A DNA stretch of 64,000 bases from Ciona savignyi (Eukaryota; Chordata; Ascidiacea; Phlebobranchia; Cionidae): assembly GCA_000149265.1 (NCBI GenBank), contig CH000025.1, positions 329,171 through 393,170 of the forward strand, written 5' to 3'. Below the pieces are notes generated by a model. The model saw only the letters and a list, made by a program, of their open reading frames with translations. It made no database searches and was not told where the DNA came from. Numbering within the stretch: position 1 is the first letter of the stretch; every line of letters begins with the position of its first letter. Made by a program: the position numbers and the translations under genes. Shown here one piece after another: positions 1-10,649 of this stretch.

Positions 1-971
1 TTCTGTATATACAGTTTGTATTAAACTTTGTGCTCAAATCAACCTTGATAACAGCTCCACCTGTCAAAAACAAAACCAAGACATCAGCTCGACTTCTCAA
101 AACAATCTAAATATGAGCTTTACTTATTCAAATAAACCTGCATATGGGATCTGCTTGATACAAGCATTATCTGTTAAAAAACACATGGATCTGTTGTAAT
201 AAACTAGTGGTTAAATACTTTTTGCCCCGTAGACCACAGAAGAATTTGATTTCCATTTCCCAAGCTCGTTTCCCACCATACAGATTTTATTTTTCCTTGT
301 GTTAACTCTTCTTAGTATTTCAACCTAAGTATGGCTGTGCGCGTTTTTATATGCTTTGTATTTTCTCTGTTTTGCAATGTTTCTGTAATTTGCACTCCTC
401 TTACATACATACGGGCTGTGTAATATGTTAGTGTTATCTTTGTCTTCCCGTCCAAACAAACGATTTCTCGACGTTTTACATTTTACACGCTAAGTAATTT
501 GGTGGAAAGCGTGGCGGTACAAACTGATTAGAATTATCCACACAATATATACATACTAACTTGAAACCATCAGCGTAAATGTAAGGAATGCTTGTACGGA
601 TCGAAAACTCGATAATAACTCATCTATTCCCCTTTTTAACCGATGTTTGTTTAATAGTACGGTAATTATTTAACTCTATCGGGGCGAATCAGTAGTTACA
701 GTTAATATTTAATGGTATTTTCCTCTCGAAATGTCAAAGCGCACCCGTGTTATTGTTACCCACCGCCTTCCTACTTTAACCATTTCACACCTTGTATTTT
801 CGTCAATGGCAACAGAAGACAACATCACACAACACATAATTCTATTCCAGTAGGAAGATGTATATTGTTGCTGTTTTCAGTTCTTTAACTGTTCATTACA
901 GACAACTGGGCAAAGTAGCAATTTATTTTACAATAGTGTTTTTAAAGTGAACGAATTTTTGGTGTTTTTTA
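1..971. other. AT-rich intergenic stretch, no gene seen
   Basis: No coding exon with splice signals and no RNA gene was found on either strand. Positions 11-95 match 1498-1580. The remainder is AT-rich unique-looking sequence. Confidence 0.5.
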
Positions 972-1235
972 TTGTTTTTTTTATGTCGGTTTGTGCAGTA
1001 GATCGGTGCTTTCACGTAGTTTTGATTACATCAGCAGTTTTAATTCCTGTCCAATCGATACCATGGCTACTTCAATAAATGGAACTCTTATTAAAATCAG
1101 TCTGGTTTATAAATATTGCTGGGTTAAACTTTATTGGCGCATCTTCGCTCTCTGTGTTAGTGATTTGATTATCAGCCGGATGATTGCAGGATCGAAGCCT
1201 GCTCCTCTTACCATTCGAGTATCCTGCCGACGATA
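972..1235. repeat. Direct repeat, copy 1 (~260 bp)
   Basis: This stretch recurs with few changes at about 1581-1845, some 609 bp downstream in the same orientation. Both copies contain an NcoI-like site in 'gataccatggctacttc' and end in a 'ttaccattcgagtatcctgc' block. No ORF of note runs through it. It is probably a fragment of an unidentified dispersed repeat or a local duplication. Confidence 0.7.
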
Positions 1236-1580
1236 AACACGAAAACCGGTCGGTTGGTCGCTAGCTATAGTCAGATATGTCAACAGGGCACTTAACGGAC
1301 ATTGCTTGAACCCAGCAGAATTATGAGTTCTATACTAAATTGAAGCAACAAGTAAATCATACACAACATTCACGCCTATTAATCAACTGTCCTGTCCTTT
1401 TTTGTATTGTTTTTATGATCTGCTGTCATCTGTTTTATTTGGTGTTTTTAATTTAGCGACTCTTACCATGTTGGCACCTTTCTGTCTCCTATATATAAAG
1501 TTTGTATTAAACCTTATGCTCAAATCAACCTTGATAAGAGCTCCACCTGTCAAAAACAACCTGGACACCAGCTCGACTAT

Positions 1581-1845
1581 TGTTTTTTTATGTCGGTTTG
1601 TGCAGTAGATCGGTGCTTTAATGTAGTTTTTATTACATCAGCAGTTTTAATTCCTGTCCAATCGATACCATGGCTACTTCAATAAATGGAACTCTTATTA
1701 AAAGCAGTCCGGTTTATAAATATTGGTAGGTTAAACTTTATTGGCATATCTTCACGCTCTGTGTTGGTGATTTGATTATCAGCCGGATGATTGCAGGATC
1801 GAAGCCCGCTTCTCTTACCATTCGAGTATCCTGCCCACGATAAAA
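1581..1845. repeat. Direct repeat, copy 2 (~260 bp)
   Basis: Second copy of the 972-1235 repeat. It is preceded at about 1498-1580 by a block that also occurs at 11-95, so two shared blocks are adjacent here but about 880 bp apart in the first occurrence. This suggests that the copy at 11-1235 carries an insertion or that the second was deleted. Confidence 0.65.
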
Positions 1846-1954
1846 TACGAACACTTATCGGTTCGCTCAGTCAGTAAACGCTCCGGCAGTTGGCACGCAG
1901 CCGAAATGTTTTAAGGTTAGGTGGTTATATACATGGACAAAGTACTTCGTCTGT

Positions 1955-2055
1955 GTAGCTCGGGTAACGCGACAGTGGGCGCGCGAGATGATCTGACGAT
2001 TTCCCGTGTAATAATGTCCCTTTCGTTTTTTCATTTACGGAGATAAAACATAAGA
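1955..2055 (+). repeat. SINE-A, degenerate 3' part
   Basis: Matches the SINE-A 3' half ('gtgggcgcgcgagatgatctga', then the freely diverged 'gataaaacat' tail). The tRNA head is absent. Confidence 0.6.
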
Positions 2056-2133
2056 TTAATGGCAATGGGATCAGAAGTACAATTACTTCATGAACGTTTT
2101 GTTTCTTGAGCCATCATTACTTTTATATCTTTA

Positions 2134-2185
2134 CAGAGTTAAGTTAAGAACCCATGATGAAATAGTCACTAAATACATTATTTGT
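2134..2185 (-). repeat. SINE-B remnant
   Basis: Short piece with 'aacccatgatg' and 'gtcactaa', the box B side of SINE-B read on the minus strand. Confidence 0.4.
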
Positions 2186-2247
2186 AAGTAAAAATCTGTA
2201 AACGAATCGGTCCAATTAAGCATCCGCAAACAACATTTTTTTATTGT

Positions 2248-2350
2248 TTTTTTTACTGAGGTAAGTTTCGAACCCATGATGGTCTCGTTACTAGGACCGT
2301 TTTTTGTGTATAAGAGTCGGTATATATATCGATCGCGTTAACGGACGCGG
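2248..2350 (-). repeat. SINE-B
   Basis: Nearly full copy. On the minus strand the order is a tRNA-like box A region (degenerate here), the 'accgactcttatac' middle, box B 'ggttcgaaact' and an A-rich 3' end (the T-run at the left). Confidence 0.75.
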
Positions 2351-2491
2351 ATAGTAGTCACAATTAAATTGCGTCACCACAGGGCATATTATCCTTCCAC
2401 CACTTTATTGCATCTGTGTAATTTACTGAGTATGCGATATCGCATTTTGAGCCTGATTACCTTGAGAACTATTTAGATTTTATTCGACATA

Positions 2492-2766
2492 TCCGGCCGG
2501 TTAGTCTGGTGGTTAAGGGCGTCGCCTTTCAATCGAAAGGTTGCAGGTGCTAAACTGGTTACTAGCTAGACGGTTGTGTCCGTGGGCAAGGCATTTTACG
2601 GACACTGCCTGAACCCAGCGGAATGATGAGTTCTATACTAAATTAAAGGAACATGTGAATCATACACAACACACTGCAATAGCTCCGGTAACCCGACGGT
2701 GGGAGCGAGGTTATTTGACGATTGGTTTTTCCATTCACGGGGATAAACATAAATATTCTATCCTAA
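2492..2766 (+). repeat. SINE-A, full length
   Basis: Good reference copy. The tRNA-like head has box A 'tagtctggtggttaag' and a degraded box B 'ggtgctaaact'. A central block containing 'gggcaaggcatttta' follows, then 'aacccagcggaatgatg', and the tail ends 'gggataaacat...tatcctaacc'. Confidence 0.85.
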
Positions 2767-2999
2767 CCTTAACGTCCATCACGTCAAGTTCTGCTCTATT
2801 TACTTAGTAAGTGAAAGGTTAAAATACTACGGCATTTTAACCTCTCACCTACTAAGGTGTGACAAAGAAGCCAATGAAGTGGAAATAAACAATAGAAGAG
2901 TGACAACCACGTGTTAAACACGATCGCTTGTATAATTCATCTCGTCTCGACAATAAGTTTCACATATACATTCCCAGGTTACCTACCTGGTGACCGCTC

Positions 3000-3121
3000 G
3001 AATCATACACAACAAACAGCAATAGCTCTGGTAACCCGACGGTGGGCGCGAGGTGATCTGACAATTGCCCGTGTGGTAACCCCCTTGGTATTTCCATTAA
3101 CGGGGATAAACATGAATGTAT
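3000..3121 (+). repeat. SINE-A, 3' half
   Basis: Begins within the 'aatcatacacaaca' block and ends with 'ggggataaacatgaat'. The head is missing. It lies 30 bp from an opposite-strand copy, which gives an inverted pair. Confidence 0.8.
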
Positions 3122-3149
3122 TTTTTAAATAAAATGATCGTTGCAAATT

Positions 3150-3374
3150 AGGATGGGATAATAATGTTTATCCCCGTAAATGAAAAAAAAACAAGTTGGT
3201 TAACACACGGTAATCTTCAGATCACCTCGCGCCCATTGTCGGAATGCCGGATCAATTGCAGTGTGTTGTATATGACACGTTCCTTTAATATGGTAGAACC
3301 CATTAATCCGCTGGGTTCAGGCAATTTCCGTTAAGTTCCTTGCCCAAGGACACAACCAACTATAGCAGCGACCA
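3150..3374 (-). repeat. SINE-A, head truncated
   Basis: Minus-strand copy with tail at the left ('aggatgggata') and the central 'ccttgcccaaggacac' block near 3340. The tRNA head is lost. Confidence 0.8.
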
Positions 3375-3972
3375 AATGAAAATCAAGATGCTGCTTATTT
3401 TATCCTAATGCATTAAATGAAGCATGCAATAGAATATAAGAATAAACTTGGTGGTGATAATTGCTACCAATTCTGTACCAGCTCTTTAACTGGGACACAA
3501 TAGCCTCAAAAGCAACACATCCGCTGCAAAGTTCACTCGATTTAATGTGAATAAATTTAAAGACGAACGCTTTCTTTGTTCGGAAAATATAGTTTTACTT
3601 GAGCAGTTTTTTGCTGTCAGCTTTCGATTGGCGACTGAATGATTATAATGAATAGTGGGAAGTCAATACGTTTCCACATTTGAATTGTGAAATCAACTGC
3701 GTCAATTTAGTCGTATACTATACTGCGTGGTTCATCAATGCCTTATTTAAATTTAGCTTTCGAATTTAGTTTTATTACATTATGATTATGCGAGCTTGCG
3801 CATACAACTCGACAGGCCAACAGCTCTCATACATTTAAAGTTAACTCGTGTTATGTATATTACCAGCAGATATTCTAATACAGGGAAGAACATGTAACCG
3901 ATAGCCGAAAGATTTTAAGTATGTAACCAGTCAATGGCTACACTAAACGGATATTGCTTGAACTCATTAGAT

Positions 3973-4273
3973 CAGGGATTCTTAAACTTGGAGCGCCCCT
4001 TAGAGGGTGGGAAAGCTTAACAAGGGTGCGCGAGCATGACAGTAAGAGATGGGTCTAACAAACGCAGCAGATCTTTGATATGCGTTGTCTTCAACAAAGC
4101 CTTAAATTAAACGACTAGTTTCCCCAAAAAAAGTTGTATCCTTCAAACTTAGCAGGAACATGGCAAATAAATTATTGTTCCATTTTCCTTGAGTTGGATT
4201 TTTGAGGCTTGGTGAGGCGTGAGCATGAATGTAAAACGTCATAGGGTGCGACTAAAAAGTTTAAGAACCATTG
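3973..4273. mobile_element. hAT-like MITE (CAGGGATTCTTAAAC termini)
   Basis: Left end 'cagggattcttaaac' is the inverted complement of right end 'gtttaagaaccattg' with few mismatches. Internal ends are homologous to those of the larger element at 36294-39149, including 'gtgaggcgtgagcatgaa'. The expected 8 bp target duplication is not recognisable here. No transposase is encoded. Confidence 0.7.
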
Positions 4274-4677
4274 TTCTCATGGATTATTGCAGCGACAAAT
4301 TACAGTACGCTCTTATTATTACTAGCAACATGCACTTAAAAAAGGTGGCTAATGTGGGTTTTATGCAGCAGGGTTAATTAAGAAGTTTTAAATTTTATGA
4401 TAAGTGTTGAAAATGTAATAATAATATAATTGAAAAAAAAGAAATATTTCGAGTAAATGTGAAGAAACGTCAAGGCTAAAAAGGCGAGTATATTTTCTGC
4501 TAATATGTTCACGCATGGCCCTTGTAGATATACGAATACCGACAGTGTTTTGGAGTCATTCGAGATATTGTAATTTTTTAAACCACTAAAAATCCCGATG
4601 GATTTGAACAATGTTAAGTGCCCTACGCAAAGACGCGCGTGCATGAAAAGCGACAGTTTGCAAAAATGAACGAAACT

Positions 4678-4906
4678 GGTCGCTAACTAGTCGCTTGTGT
4701 CCTTGGGCAAGGCACTTAGCGGACATTGCCTGAACCCAGAGGAATAATAGGTTCTACCAAATTCAAGGAACGTGTGATTCATACACAAAACACTGCAATA
4801 GCTCCTGTGACTCGACGGTGGGCGCGAGGTGATCTGACGATTGCCCGTGTGATAACCTCTTTGGTTTTTCCATTTACGGGGATAAACATGAATATTCTAT
4901 CCTAGA
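4678..4906 (+). repeat. SINE-A, tRNA head truncated
   Basis: Starts at 'ggtcgctaactagtcg', carries the complete central block and ends 'gaatattctatcctag'. Confidence 0.85.
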
Positions 4907-5233
4907 AATCCTTCCACTCACAATTTAACCATTGCTGTGTAGCTATGTATTGCATGCAATTATGACCAAAATAATCGTGTAAAATTATAGCAGCTGTCCA
5001 AACCTGCAAATGATAACGTCATTATTTGCCTAAATGTTTCGTTGGTTGCCTTTGTCTTAAAAAAATCTTTAGTTCTGTTGGTTGTGTGATAGTCCCCAAT
5101 ACACTACGTCACTATTCCCCATATACACCGCGTGCAATAAAACTAAATATTTCAACAAGATGGTGACTCTAACAACAGCGTTAATAAACTATATGCAGAA
5201 ATATGTTTAAAATACTAAAAGCAAGCATTAGAC
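4907..5233. other. Intergenic, nothing recognised
   Basis: AT-rich stretch between a SINE and a short hAT-like repeat. No exon, RNA or repeat recognised. Confidence 0.4.
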
Positions 5234-5402
5234 CAGCCATGGGCAATATACGACCCGTGAAGGGATTTTGACCGGCCCGTAGACTGTATCTAACCATACC
5301 CTGTAATAAAGATATTGAATAATATTCATGTAATAATCCGGCCCACCAAGAACTTCATTTTCCCACATCTGGCCCACCGACTAGAGAAGTTGCCCACTCC
5401 TT
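5234..5402. mobile_element. Short hAT-like MITE (GCCATGGGCAA family)
   Basis: Shares 'gggattttgaccggcccgtag' and 'ttcattttcccacatctgg' type blocks with 6671-6846, 6946-7146 and 51450-51612. Ends 'ccatgggcaa' and 'gttgcccactcc' are imperfect inverted repeats. It is non-coding. Confidence 0.65.
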
Positions 5403-6164
5403 TTTTCTATGATCTGCAATAAAAATGTATGCATTGAAAAGTCCTAAACTCCAAATCCACGATTACAGAGTGATATATTTTAAACTTGTATAAGTTTGGA
5501 TCTGTCATTCGGTTATAGAACCATGACCACGTTGAAAACGTATCTATCTCCTCTGTAAACGGACACCATTGTCAATACTACCACTGCCAATAGACATTAA
5601 GCTTTCCTTGATTATATTAAAACAACACAGCTTAACAGTAACACTCATGCGACGCAAAACACACGCCGTCTCAACAGTAAACAATTCCAAGTAATAAAAC
5701 ATACCTTCAATATGGTGCGGTGGACATTTGGCGCGACTTCCGGAAAATAAATTTTCGATAAAGTAAACAGTATTCATCTTATTCAAGAAGCATAGCAAGA
5801 CAGTCAGTCTACAGAAGCATTTTACTCTTCATACATATTGACCCGAAAGTTCACCAACCCATATGATATGCTATCGTCTTAAATTAAACAGCCAAGAACT
5901 GCAGGCTACGAGCACATAGATTGGAGGTATTTTGTTAGTTTAAGAATGTTGACTATATAAGCAATTTTTATGGAATAATGGCGCAGAGGTTAGGCCTACA
6001 TATTGATATTCTTGTTGTATGCATGTAATATAGACTCCATATTCAATTGTAGAAGTGGAACAGATTTCTTGTATGAGCGATCGGGGATTTGTCAAAACCG
6101 TTTTATTGCGCAAATCAGCTGTTTTACGGAACCCACTTTAGGAAACCGCTGCTTTGAAACAAGT

Positions 6165-6357
6165 CGGGTCCACTAAAAGGAGGGAAAGCAGGAAGGAGGG
6201 AAATTGCTCACTAAAATTATTTAAACTAATTCTAACCCTGCCCCAAACACTAATCCCAACCCCAGAACTAACCTTGACTCCAACCCCTATTTAAAACTAA
6301 CTCTAATGCCGTAATTTTTATTTTAATGTGCAGTTTCCCTCCTTTTAGTGTTGCCCC
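6165..6357. mobile_element. GGAGGGAAA-terminus MITE with target duplication
   Basis: Terminal inverted repeats 'actaaaaggagggaaa' and 'tttccctccttttagt' bound about 190 bp of C/A-rich filler ('ctaaccctgcccc', 'aacccctatttaaaac'). It is flanked by a 7 bp direct repeat AACAAGT at 6158-6164 and 6358-6364. It has no coding capacity and must depend on another element's transposase. Confidence 0.8.
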
Positions 6358-6670
6358 AACAAGTTTAAACAGCTTACCAACGCGCAAAATGACACGACTT
6401 TACGGTACGCCGAACTTGCAATAATTAATTTTATACTGACGAATTTCAGTAATTTTATACTGACAGCTTACTTAAAATCTTTAAGATGTCTCAATGTGTT
6501 TGAATTTTAGGCGAATTATTTCAGGCATGGAACGCACACTTTTCTTCTAAAGTGTGGTAATTTTTATTTAAACACTTTTTCCAGTTTTAGTTATTTTTGT
6601 ACGATAGATTTGTCAGTCAAATAAGATGTCCACACTATATACTTCATCGGATTATAGACATGTTTTAACG

Positions 6671-6846
6671 CAGGCATGGGCAGCAAACGGTCCGTAGGCC
6701 GGGTCCGACCCGTAAAGGGAATTTGACCGGCCCGTAGTCTGTAGCTAACCATATCCTGTAATTAAGATATTAAATACTATTCATGCCCACCAAGGACTTC
6801 ATTTTCCCACATCTGGCCCGCCGACCAGAGAAGTTGCCCATTCCTG
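6671..6846. mobile_element. Short hAT-like MITE (GGCATGGGC family)
   Basis: Begins 'caggcatgggc' and ends 'gcccattcctg'. The flanks ttttaacg (6663-6670) and gtttaacg (6847-6854) match at 7 of 8 positions, as expected for hAT-type insertion. Confidence 0.7.
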
Positions 6847-6945
6847 GTTTAACGCATGTCGTTTAGCCATCTTGTTCCGGCTTCCATTTGTTTTTATATA
6901 ATGTCTTGTTAAGTGTTTTTATCGTGGGATAAAGTAAACCAAAGC

Positions 6946-7146
6946 AGGGTTGGGAAACTTCTCTAGTCGGCGGGTCAGATGTGGAAAAATGAAGCCCTTG
7001 GTGGGCCGGATTATTGCATGAATAGTATTCAATATCTTAATCACATATTTATTAACTAATGCAATGGCCACATTACAGGGTATGGTTAGATATAGTTTGC
7101 GGGCAGGTCAAAATCTTTTCACGGGCTCTTTGTTGCCCATGCCTGT
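6946..7146. mobile_element. Short hAT-like MITE, opposite orientation
   Basis: Same family as 6671-6846 but inverted, beginning 'cagggttgggaaacttctct' and ending 'gcccatgcctg'. It lies just upstream of the 7174 gene, so it may sit in that gene's promoter or 5' UTR region. Confidence 0.65.
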
Positions 7147-7173
7147 ATAGTAAACTAGATTCACAGTTCTAGT

Positions 7174-8007
7174 ATGGATCAAGATATTCCAACGCAAAGA
7201 TCTCTACTGCCCCCAGCCGACCACTATTACCTCGTCCCTCTGATGATGCTCGTGAGTTCCCTTTCATTTCTCGCGCTTTGTTACCTCGGTCTCAAGACTT
7301 GTAATCATTACATGAAGAGTTACGAAGCAAGCAAGTCGGAATCGTGGACCGATGACTTCTTCTCCTGTTGCCCGGCGTTTTGTCGGTAAGTAGTGAAAGA
7401 TACAACTTAATATTTTGCACAGTTTGTTGTGGATTTGGATAAAATAAGCTAGGATATTTATGTTTATCCCAGTGTATGGAAAAACCAAGGGGGTTAACAC
7501 ACGGGCAATCGTCAGATCACCTCTCGCTCATTGTCGGGTTACCGGAGCTATTGCAGTGTGTAGTGTATAATAGATACGTTCCTTTAATTTAGTAGAACCC
7601 ATTAATCCGGTGGGTTCAGGTAATGTCCGTAAAGTGCCTTACCCAAGGTCACAACCGACTAGCTAGAGACCAGTTTCGCACCTGCAACCTATCGATTGAA
7701 AGGCAATGCACTAAACCACAAGACTAACCGGCCGGACTTTACAAGCGAAGAGAACCCAGAGGACGAGCAACTTATTGATCGACGACATCGACGATTCTAC
7801 TCGTCCGTGGCTTCACTGGGAAGAAGTGCGAGACCCGAGAGTTCTCTTTCTCACCTGACCTTCACCACGAGGACCAGAGACCGAATTCGACATTTCATTT
7901 TCAACGATGAAATGCTAAAATCGTCGAGGAACAAACTTAAATATCAATCTTTATCAACGAGCGAAGAATTGCCCGAAAATGTATTTAGCGACTCGGAAAC
8001 CAATTGA
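7174..8007 (+). CDS. Two-exon single-pass membrane protein, unknown function
   Basis: Exon 1 is 7174-7385 (ends TTTTGTCG before GTAAGT, phase 2). Exon 2 is 7746-8007 (after ACAAG), closing in frame with TGA. The joined protein has about 157 residues. Residues ~20-43 form one strongly hydrophobic segment (LVPLMMLVSSLSFLALCYLG), followed by a short Cys-containing stretch (SCCPAFC) and a charged tail rich in Arg, Ser and Glu. I do not recognise the family. A type I or type III orientation with a cytoplasmic tail fits the basic and acidic residues after the membrane segment. The intron is essentially one inverted SINE-A. Phases match exactly across the junction, which is the main support for the model. 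No clear poly(A) signal was seen downstream. Confidence 0.7.
7450..7737 (-). repeat. SINE-A filling the intron of the 7174 gene
   Basis: Full-length minus-strand copy within the intron 7386-7745. The tRNA-head end ('ccggccggac') stops 8 bp before the first base of exon 2. Confidence 0.85.
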
Positions 8008-8485
8008 TTTTTAACCATCATCATCATAATGTTATGTGCCATGGGTTGTTCTATTATCTTTCCTGATTCGTATTTATTGGGATGCCTGGTTATTAATTAA
8101 GCTTGACTCTAGCATACTATTTAGTGACCTTTTTCGGGATTTTTAAAAAAAAATGCACAATTTTGTTGCTTAATCAAGTTTAAAATAGCTTAAACCTACC
8201 CACACATGTACAATAGATAGGAATGAAATTTCTAAGCAAAAAAAACAAACTCTTATATCGATGACTTTGTCATGTTTCCAAGAATACCTTGCTAAACTCT
8301 GATGTTTTCTTGTAATAATAATTGTTAACGTATTACAAGCTATTTTAGGGATTTTAATGCCATGCCGACGCAAAAACTCTTTTCTATCCCCGTGTCAGGC
8401 AAATACAGTATATAATATTGACCCATCGTCCCAACCACCTATCGTTGGATAGACAGAGCTGTTCAGTGTGTAGAAATTCGATTGG
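8008..8485. other. 3' flank and intergenic, nothing recognised
   Basis: Presumed 3' UTR of the 7174 gene followed by AT-rich DNA. No canonical AATAAA at a convincing position, no exon or repeat seen. Confidence 0.4.
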
Positions 8486-8690
8486 TTATGATATTCATGT
8501 TTCCCCGTGAATGGGAAAACCAAGGAGGTTAACACACGGGCAATCTTCAGATCACCTCGCGCTCACCGTCGGGTTACCAGAGCTATTACAGTGTGTTGTG
8601 TATGAATCACACTTTGCTTTAAGTTGGTAGAACCGATTAATTCGCTCGGTTCGGGTAATGTCTGTTAAGTGTCTTGCTCAAGAACACAAA
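8486..8690 (-). repeat. SINE-A, head truncated
   Basis: Tail 'atattcatgtttccccgtg' at the left. The central block is diverged ('cttgctcaagaacac') and the head is missing. Confidence 0.75.
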
Positions 8691-8777
8691 AATTAAGGAT
8701 TTGAAAGTACCGGTCTGGCCGTTACCGCCGTTCTTATCCAAAAAGCCTATTGACCACGTGACTAAAACACGAATGAA

Positions 8778-9155
8778 GTTATGTATTACCAATTGAGACC
8801 TCTATGAACAGGCAGATGTGACGAGTGCTACCCTCCATAAGTCATAATTTTTAAAGGAGTGTTTTGCTGAGTAACAATGGTGGTGATTCCCCAATGTTTG
8901 TTTTGTTGAAAGCAGCATGTGCTAGGCTGCGCGCCGGTGTTCTCGTTTAGCTGTAAAGTTTTGTAGTCGTGGAGCAGTGCTTTGTAAAATAAAGGTTTTG
9001 ATTGTGCATCTGCTAGCTGTTTTGGTAAAAAAAGCCAATGTACGAAGGGGCATGGGCTTGAAATTATTAAGTAAAATTTTGGAGGGTTTTGAGTTTAGGT
9101 TGCGGATCCAAGGTTTAATTTTAAATTGTAAAAAAAATCTAAGACTTTTAAACGC
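8778..9155 (+). repeat. Inverted repeat arm 1 (~380 bp dispersed repeat)
   Basis: Reverse-complementary to about 12342-12737. Shared landmarks include 'gtgctaggctgcgcgccggt', 'ggagcagtgctttgtaaaat' and 'gcatctgctagctgttttgg'. It holds an AATAAA and a 63-codon open frame, but no recognisable protein. Confidence 0.75.
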
Positions 9156-9597
9156 TTATTCCTTTTAAATTAATAACTCGATATTTATCCACAGGAAATA
9201 GTAAAATAAATTCGTATATTAAGTGCGGAGCCGCCGAAACTGCTGCAGTGTGTTAAATACGATGGAAAACTGTAACAGTTTTCGATCAGCCCATAAAATC
9301 CATAAAAACTCATGATTCAACAAACTTCAACGAAGTGCCTTTGACTTAGAAACAACCAAGTAGCTATCGGATCGTTTCAACTCATTCACTATTCGGCTAA
9401 CAATATATGCTTTGATAAAGCACATGTGTACATTACCTGCATGCTTATAAATAAGACCAACATTTATCGAAAATGCCCTTTATTCATGGCATCTTCCGCT
9501 ACCAATTAAACAGCAAGTGGTTATACGTTGTCTACACTGCAGTTCATATGAAGAATGCGGTTAAAGCAAAACGGCTCCAACTTGAATACTCCTGGGA
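9156..9597. other. Intergenic, nothing recognised
   Basis: No coding or structural signal found between the inverted-repeat arm and the next MITE. Confidence 0.4.
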
Positions 9598-9801
9598 AGG
9601 CAACACTAAAAGGAGGGAAAGAGGGAAGGAGGAAAACTGCACACTATAATTACGGAAACTAATTTAAACCCTGTCCTATACACTAATCTCGACCCCAGAA
9701 CTAACCCTAATTCTAACCCCATGTTTAAAATAAACTCTTCATAATCTTTTTTTAGTGTAAAATTTCCCTCCTTTCCGCTTTCCCTCCTTTTAGTTTTTCC
9801 T
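9598..9801. mobile_element. GGAGGGAAA-terminus MITE with 9 bp target duplication
   Basis: Begins 'aggcaacactaaaaggaggg' and ends with the inverted terminus 'cctccttttagtttttcct'. Perfect 9 bp flanking repeat CTCCTGGGA at 9589-9597 and 9802-9810. Confidence 0.85.
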
Positions 9802-9810
9802 CTCCTGGGA

Positions 9811-10410
9811 GGCTGAATTCCTTTCCAACTTCACGATTAGTTGGCAGGAGGTAAAGGCTACAGCAGAGTAGCGAGATAGCAATGGCTTTGCGCAATAATA
9901 CTTCAACTTAAAAAGTTTAACCTTTAATGCCATCGGGCAACATAAGATTGTATTGATTGCATACAGCAGCATTTAAATCTAGTGGTAGTTTCTGTAAAAA
10001 CTTTTTTTAAAACAGTTTAATATTGAAACGAAATACGGAAATTGATTGCGTTGACATGGGGAAACTAAAATGCCCAATAAATAAATCTTGAATCTACATA
10101 TAAAGCTTTACTAACAGTTTCCTGATTAGTTCTTCTGGATACGTTGGAATGCTGTAGCGATGTAACTTGATCGACTGCGCTAGTATTCAGCAGAAGGAAA
10201 TCAGTCAGCAATGCGGCTATATAGTGATATAGTTTAAGCGTGGTAGGAAAGGTTTTTAAAGTGCCGCGTTTTTTGGTGGAGATTTTAAGTCACCATTATT
10301 ATAACCACGGTACAATGCAAGTGTAAGGTGATAGGCGAATAGTTGTTGTCGTTCAAAGTCACATTGCGTGCAGTCGCTTGTCATATAACTAGCAAGTGGG
10401 ACTGAATTTT
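9811..10410. other. Intergenic, nothing recognised
   Basis: No gene or repeat recognised on either strand. Confidence 0.4.
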
Positions 10411-10482
10411 AGGGGAGTATAAGTGGGACAAAACTAAGAAGAGGGAAATAGAAAAGGAGGGAAACTTCATTAGAGTTAGTTA
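10411..10482. mobile_element. MITE left half, interrupted
   Basis: The GGAGGGAAA-family MITE begins here ('gggacaaaactaagaagagg', 'aaaggagggaaactt') and stops at 'gagttagtt'. It resumes at 13009 with 'tttaaacattggtttggagt', so the 2.5 kb tandem-unit element was inserted into it. Confidence 0.7.
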
Positions 10483-10549
10483 TTGGGTCCCATTTGGAAA
10501 AATGGGACACATATTGGTTTTTGTCCGTTTTTTTTTTCTTTTTTTTTCG

Positions 10550-10649
10550 NNNNNNNNNNNNNNNNNNNNNNNNNNNNNNNNNNNNNNNNNNNNNNNNNNN
10601 NNNNNNNNNNNNNNNNNNNNNNNNNNNNNNNNNNNNNNNNNNNNNNNNN
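10550..10649. other. Assembly gap (100 N)
   Basis: One hundred N after a T-rich run at the start of copy 1 of the tandem-unit element. The round number implies an estimated gap size. Confidence 0.99.

Noticed and set aside
5544..5798. Minus-strand 84-codon frame
   Set aside because: No recognised domain or neighbouring exon; probably chance.
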